Shown: piece by piece, positions 6,190 through 8,185 of the stretch
Position numbering within the stretch: the first letter of the stretch is position 1
How the letters are laid out: every line of letters begins with the position of its first letter
Assembly (NCBI GenBank): GCA_002435305.1
Contig: DJMH01000023.1
Span: 1-8,185 of the forward strand
Direction of reading: 5' to 3'
DNA: 8,185 nucleotides
Source of the DNA: Dehalococcoidia bacterium UBA6495
GTDB lineage: Bacteria > Chloroflexota > Dehalococcoidia > Lucifugimonadales > UBA826
Notes under the pieces: model-generated
What the model was told of the DNA's origin: nothing
The model's database searches: none
What the model saw: only the letters and a program-made list of their open reading frames with translations
Translations under genes and position numbers: made by a program

Positions 6190-7083
6190 ATGATCCAGAG
6201 AATTAACAGAGCCATTGAATTATTAGAAGATGATCAGCCAATTTACTATACAGGGTTGCACTCCTTCTCCAGGGATTTTCTGACTTATGAACAAGGTAAA
6301 AAAGACTCTGCGATATGGGCTGATTATATAAATATAGGTATGGAACATGGCCCTTTCGATATGGGTGGTTTAGAGGCCTACATGGATGGGTTAGTTGATG
6401 GCGGCCCTACACCATCAGGACATATCACCCCGACGGTAATTGTTGAACTTCCTGTACAAGGAGAGAACGCGGAAATAATTAGGTATAACGCGTGGCAAAT
6501 CAGGCAAATTTTAGCCAGAGGTGTCCATGGAATATTGTTGTGTGAGGCAACATCGGCAGAAGCAGTTGCTGCTTTTGTGGAATCTTGTAGATATAAACTT
6601 AATGAAATAGGTGTCGGATACGGTCTTAAAGACGGGACAAGGGGAGTAGGTTCAGAATTTAAGGCAAAACAAAAGTGGGGTCTTGAAGATGATAACGACT
6701 ATAGAGCAAAGGCTGATCCTTGGCCATTGAATCCAGAAGGCGAACTTCTGTTGGGCCTGAAAATAGAAACTCTGGCTGGATTAAACAATTGTGAGCAAAT
6801 ACTAAGCGTTCCTGGGATTGGATTTGCTGAAATGGGACCTGGCGACATGTCTATGTCTATGAAAATAAAAAGAATTCCCGGTGCACCCCCTGATCAAAGA
6901 ATAAAGGATGCCTCTTTAAGAGTTAAGAAAGAATGTGAGAAAAATGGGGTCAAGTTTTTGGAAGCAGGGACTCCACAGAACATAATTGAAGTAATAGATT
7001 CCGGTGCCCGCGTGATAGCTGGGCAAAGTCAGGAGGCTGCAGAAATAGGAAGAAAGTACACCAATAGGAAAATGAAAACTTAG
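6190..7083 (+). CDS. HpcH/HpaI-family aldolase/lyase-like protein
   Basis: The family comprises metal-dependent class II aldolases that cleave or form 2-keto-3-hydroxy acids with pyruvate-type partners, in a TIM-barrel fold. Landmarks match E. coli HpcH: GMEHGPFD (50-57) with His53 as the likely base, ARGVHGILL (109-117), RGVGS (151-155), the metal-ligand Glu193 within LKIET, and Asp219 within MGPGDMSMS. The length of 297 residues is slightly above the HpcH norm, partly from an extended region around 156-188 (KAKQKWGLEDDNDY and PWPLNPEGE). The Arg that binds the substrate in HpcH (in PVVRPV) appears replaced in VIVELPV (83-89), so the substrate probably differs. AGGAG at 6177-6181, eight bases before the ATG, supports the start. 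Exact substrate is unknown; a citrate-lyase-beta-like role is less likely. Its neighbour downstream is a sugar-epimerase-like gene on the same strand. Confidence 0.88.
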   Translation: MIQRINRAIELLEDDQPIYYTGLHSFSRDFLTYEQGKKDSAIWADYINIGMEHGPFDMGGLEAYMDGLVDGGPTPSGHITPTVIVELPVQGENAEIIRYNAWQIRQILARGVHGILLCEATSAEAVAAFVESCRYKLNEIGVGYGLKDGTRGVGSEFKAKQKWGLEDDNDYRAKADPWPLNPEGELLLGLKIETLAGLNNCEQILSVPGIGFAEMGPGDMSMSMKIKRIPGAPPDQRIKDASLRVKKECEKNGVKFLEAGTPQNIIEVIDSGARVIAGQSQEAAEIGRKYTNRKMKT

Positions 7084-7280
7084 TTATTTTCTTGCAGTGA
7101 ATAGATTGGTATTGCTCGCACCAAAAATACCACAACTAGCTACATAATAATTGATGGTATCGCTTAAATTAATCATCATTTTGAAGCGGCAAGACAAAAC
7201 CAGTAACTGCCGTGATGCATGATTGGTATGGTTATTATGGGTAGAATAATTGCAAGGGTGTCGATAGGAGTTCAAGTGGT
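7084..7280. other. 197-base spacer with two inverted repeats
   Basis: The spacer lies between the aldolase and the epimerase-like gene, both rightward. TGGTATT (7107-7113) pairs with AATACCA (7126-7132) around a 12-base loop, a 7-base-pair stem 23 bases after the aldolase stop. No T-run follows, so termination there is doubtful. A second weak stem is CGGCA (7187-7191) with TGCCG (7208-7212). TAGAAT at about 7241-7246 could be a -10 box, but I find no matching -35. No gene is convincing here. Confidence 0.5.
7107..7132. repeat. 7-bp stem inverted repeat after the aldolase gene
   Basis: TGGTATT and AATACCA enclose a 12-base loop shortly after the aldolase stop. It may slow or end transcription or protect the mRNA 3' end, but it lacks the U-tract of an intrinsic terminator. 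Confidence 0.35.
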
Positions 7281-8185
7281 ATGAGATATCAGGATGAGAG
7301 GAACCACGGTTGCAGAGTATCAGATGATTGGATGTTTCGGGGATTGAAGACCGTCATCATGGAAAATGAAGTTCTGCGCATCGTTATTCTAGCTGATAAA
7401 GGTGCTGATATATATCAATTCGTTCACAAACCTTCTGATATTGATTTCTTATGGAGGTCACCTTGGGGAGTGACTAACCCTTCAACCTTTATACCTACTA
7501 CTGGGGATGGAGTTGGTATTTGGATGGATACCTATGAAGGAGGTTGGCAAACTGTGTTACCTGGTGGCGGGTTTCCATCAGAATATGGAGGAGTGGATAT
7601 GGGTTTGCACGGAGAAGTTAACACAATTCCATGGGATTGCTTAATTTTGGAGGATGACGTCCACCGCGTCAGCGTAAAATTCTCTGTCCGGGCGCATAGG
7701 ACCCCGTTCTTTTTCGAGAAGACACTAACGCTGGAAACTGGATCGGCACGATTGAAAGTCGAGCAACGTCTTGTAAATGAAGGTGAAGAGCCTGTTCCTT
7801 GTGTATGGGGTGAACATATCGCTCTTGGCGCTCCCTTCTTGAGCGACCAATGCGTCATAGATCTGCCTGGGGGGACCGTTAAAAATCACCCTGTTGTCTT
7901 TCATGATAATAATCGTCTTAAAACAGCTCATGAGTCTGTTTGGCCTTATACTCAACTCAAGAATGGAGACACTCACGATTTAAGCATTGTGCCTAACAAA
8001 GATTTCAAATCATATGACCAGTCATATATTACTGATATGCCCCAGGGTTGGTATGGCATCACTAATACAGAATTTGGAGTCGGATTTGGGGTTTCGTATT
8101 CCACAGACGTGTACCGATATTTGTGGTATTGGCAGTCTCTCGGAGGAGGTTCTGGTTATCCCTGGTATGGGAGAACGTACAATGT
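7281..8185 (+). CDS. DUF4432/aldose-1-epimerase-like (galactose-mutarotase fold) protein, 3'-truncated
   Basis: The frame is open from the ATG at 7281 to the window edge, giving 301 residues and no stop. The relatives are mutarotase-like beta-sandwich enzymes that act on sugar ring forms or sugar-phosphate epimers; the exact reaction of this subgroup is not certain. Family-like elements seen: LADKGADIYQF (38-47), an early strand typical of epimerases; LPGGGFPSEYGG (93-104) followed by GLHGEVNTIPW (108-118) with His110, the likely sugar-binding His; and WGEHIALGAPFL (176-187) with His179, matching the conserved W-G-x-H-x-x-x-G-x-P motif. The end of the visible part (YRYLWYWQSLGGG, 278-290) also looks like the epimerase core. 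AGGAG at 7266-7270, ten bases upstream, supports the start. It lies in the same direction as the aldolase, 197 bases downstream, so co-expression is possible but not certain. No frameshift is seen. Confidence 0.85.
   Translation, partial: MRYQDERNHGCRVSDDWMFRGLKTVIMENEVLRIVILADKGADIYQFVHKPSDIDFLWRSPWGVTNPSTFIPTTGDGVGIWMDTYEGGWQTVLPGGGFPSEYGGVDMGLHGEVNTIPWDCLILEDDVHRVSVKFSVRAHRTPFFFEKTLTLETGSARLKVEQRLVNEGEEPVPCVWGEHIALGAPFLSDQCVIDLPGGTVKNHPVVFHDNNRLKTAHESVWPYTQLKNGDTHDLSIVPNKDFKSYDQSYITDMPQGWYGITNTEFGVGFGVSYSTDVYRYLWYWQSLGGGSGYPWYGRTYN

Noticed and set aside
6950..7275. Leftward ORFs over the aldolase end and the following spacer
   Set aside because: The first is antisense to the aldolase. 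The second (7084-7275) has no good ribosome binding site, and its product is an atypical mix of His, Asn, Ser and Cys.
7532..7976. Leftward ORFs at the right end
   Set aside because: They are antisense to the open mutarotase-fold gene that starts at 7281, whose conserved motifs show the true frame.

Overview
The window is an ordinary, tightly packed bacterial chromosomal segment with moderately AT-rich coding DNA. I see no tRNA, rRNA, CRISPR array, insertion sequence or phage gene. The organism cannot be fixed from sequence alone. The peptide-type ABC transporter, an HpcH/HpaI-like aldolase, a DUF4432-like sugar epimerase and a nucleoside hydrolase side by side would suit a free-living, probably aquatic, heterotroph that scavenges organic matter. 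A SAR202-type Chloroflexota is one possibility, but that is an inference, not a demonstrated assignment.

Left part (1-3530, + strand): the 3' end of an Opp/Dpp-type peptide ABC transporter operon. It holds a permease lacking its N-terminus (DppC/OppC-like), two ATPases (DppD/OppD-like and DppF/OppF-like) and a 210-residue integral membrane protein I do not recognise. The substrate-binding protein and the first permease should lie upstream of the window. The unknown membrane protein ends 11 bases from the stop codon of the next, convergent gene.

Middle part (3542-5780, - strand): three leftward genes. They are an inosine-uridine-type nucleoside hydrolase with unusual active-site substitutions, an SRAP-family (YedK/HMCES) abasic-site protein whose real start is the ATG exposing Cys2, and a small 89-residue protein of unknown function with a strong ribosome binding site and a plausible sigma-70 promoter. 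A 319-base spacer with no convincing gene separates the first two.

Right part (5781-8185, + strand): a 409-base divergent intergenic region, an HpcH/HpaI-type aldolase with conserved His, Glu and Asp active-site positions but without the expected Arg, then a 197-base spacer and a DUF4432/aldose-1-epimerase-like gene that runs off the right edge. The last gene has no stop inside the window and is easily missed. Together with the aldolase and the nucleoside hydrolase it suggests local capacity for sugar and sugar-acid breakdown, fed in principle by the transporter, although nothing in the sequence proves that these genes work together.

I did not find a convincing previously undescribed system. 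The best leads are the variant nucleoside hydrolase, the unknown membrane protein behind the transporter operon, and the aldolase/epimerase pair.
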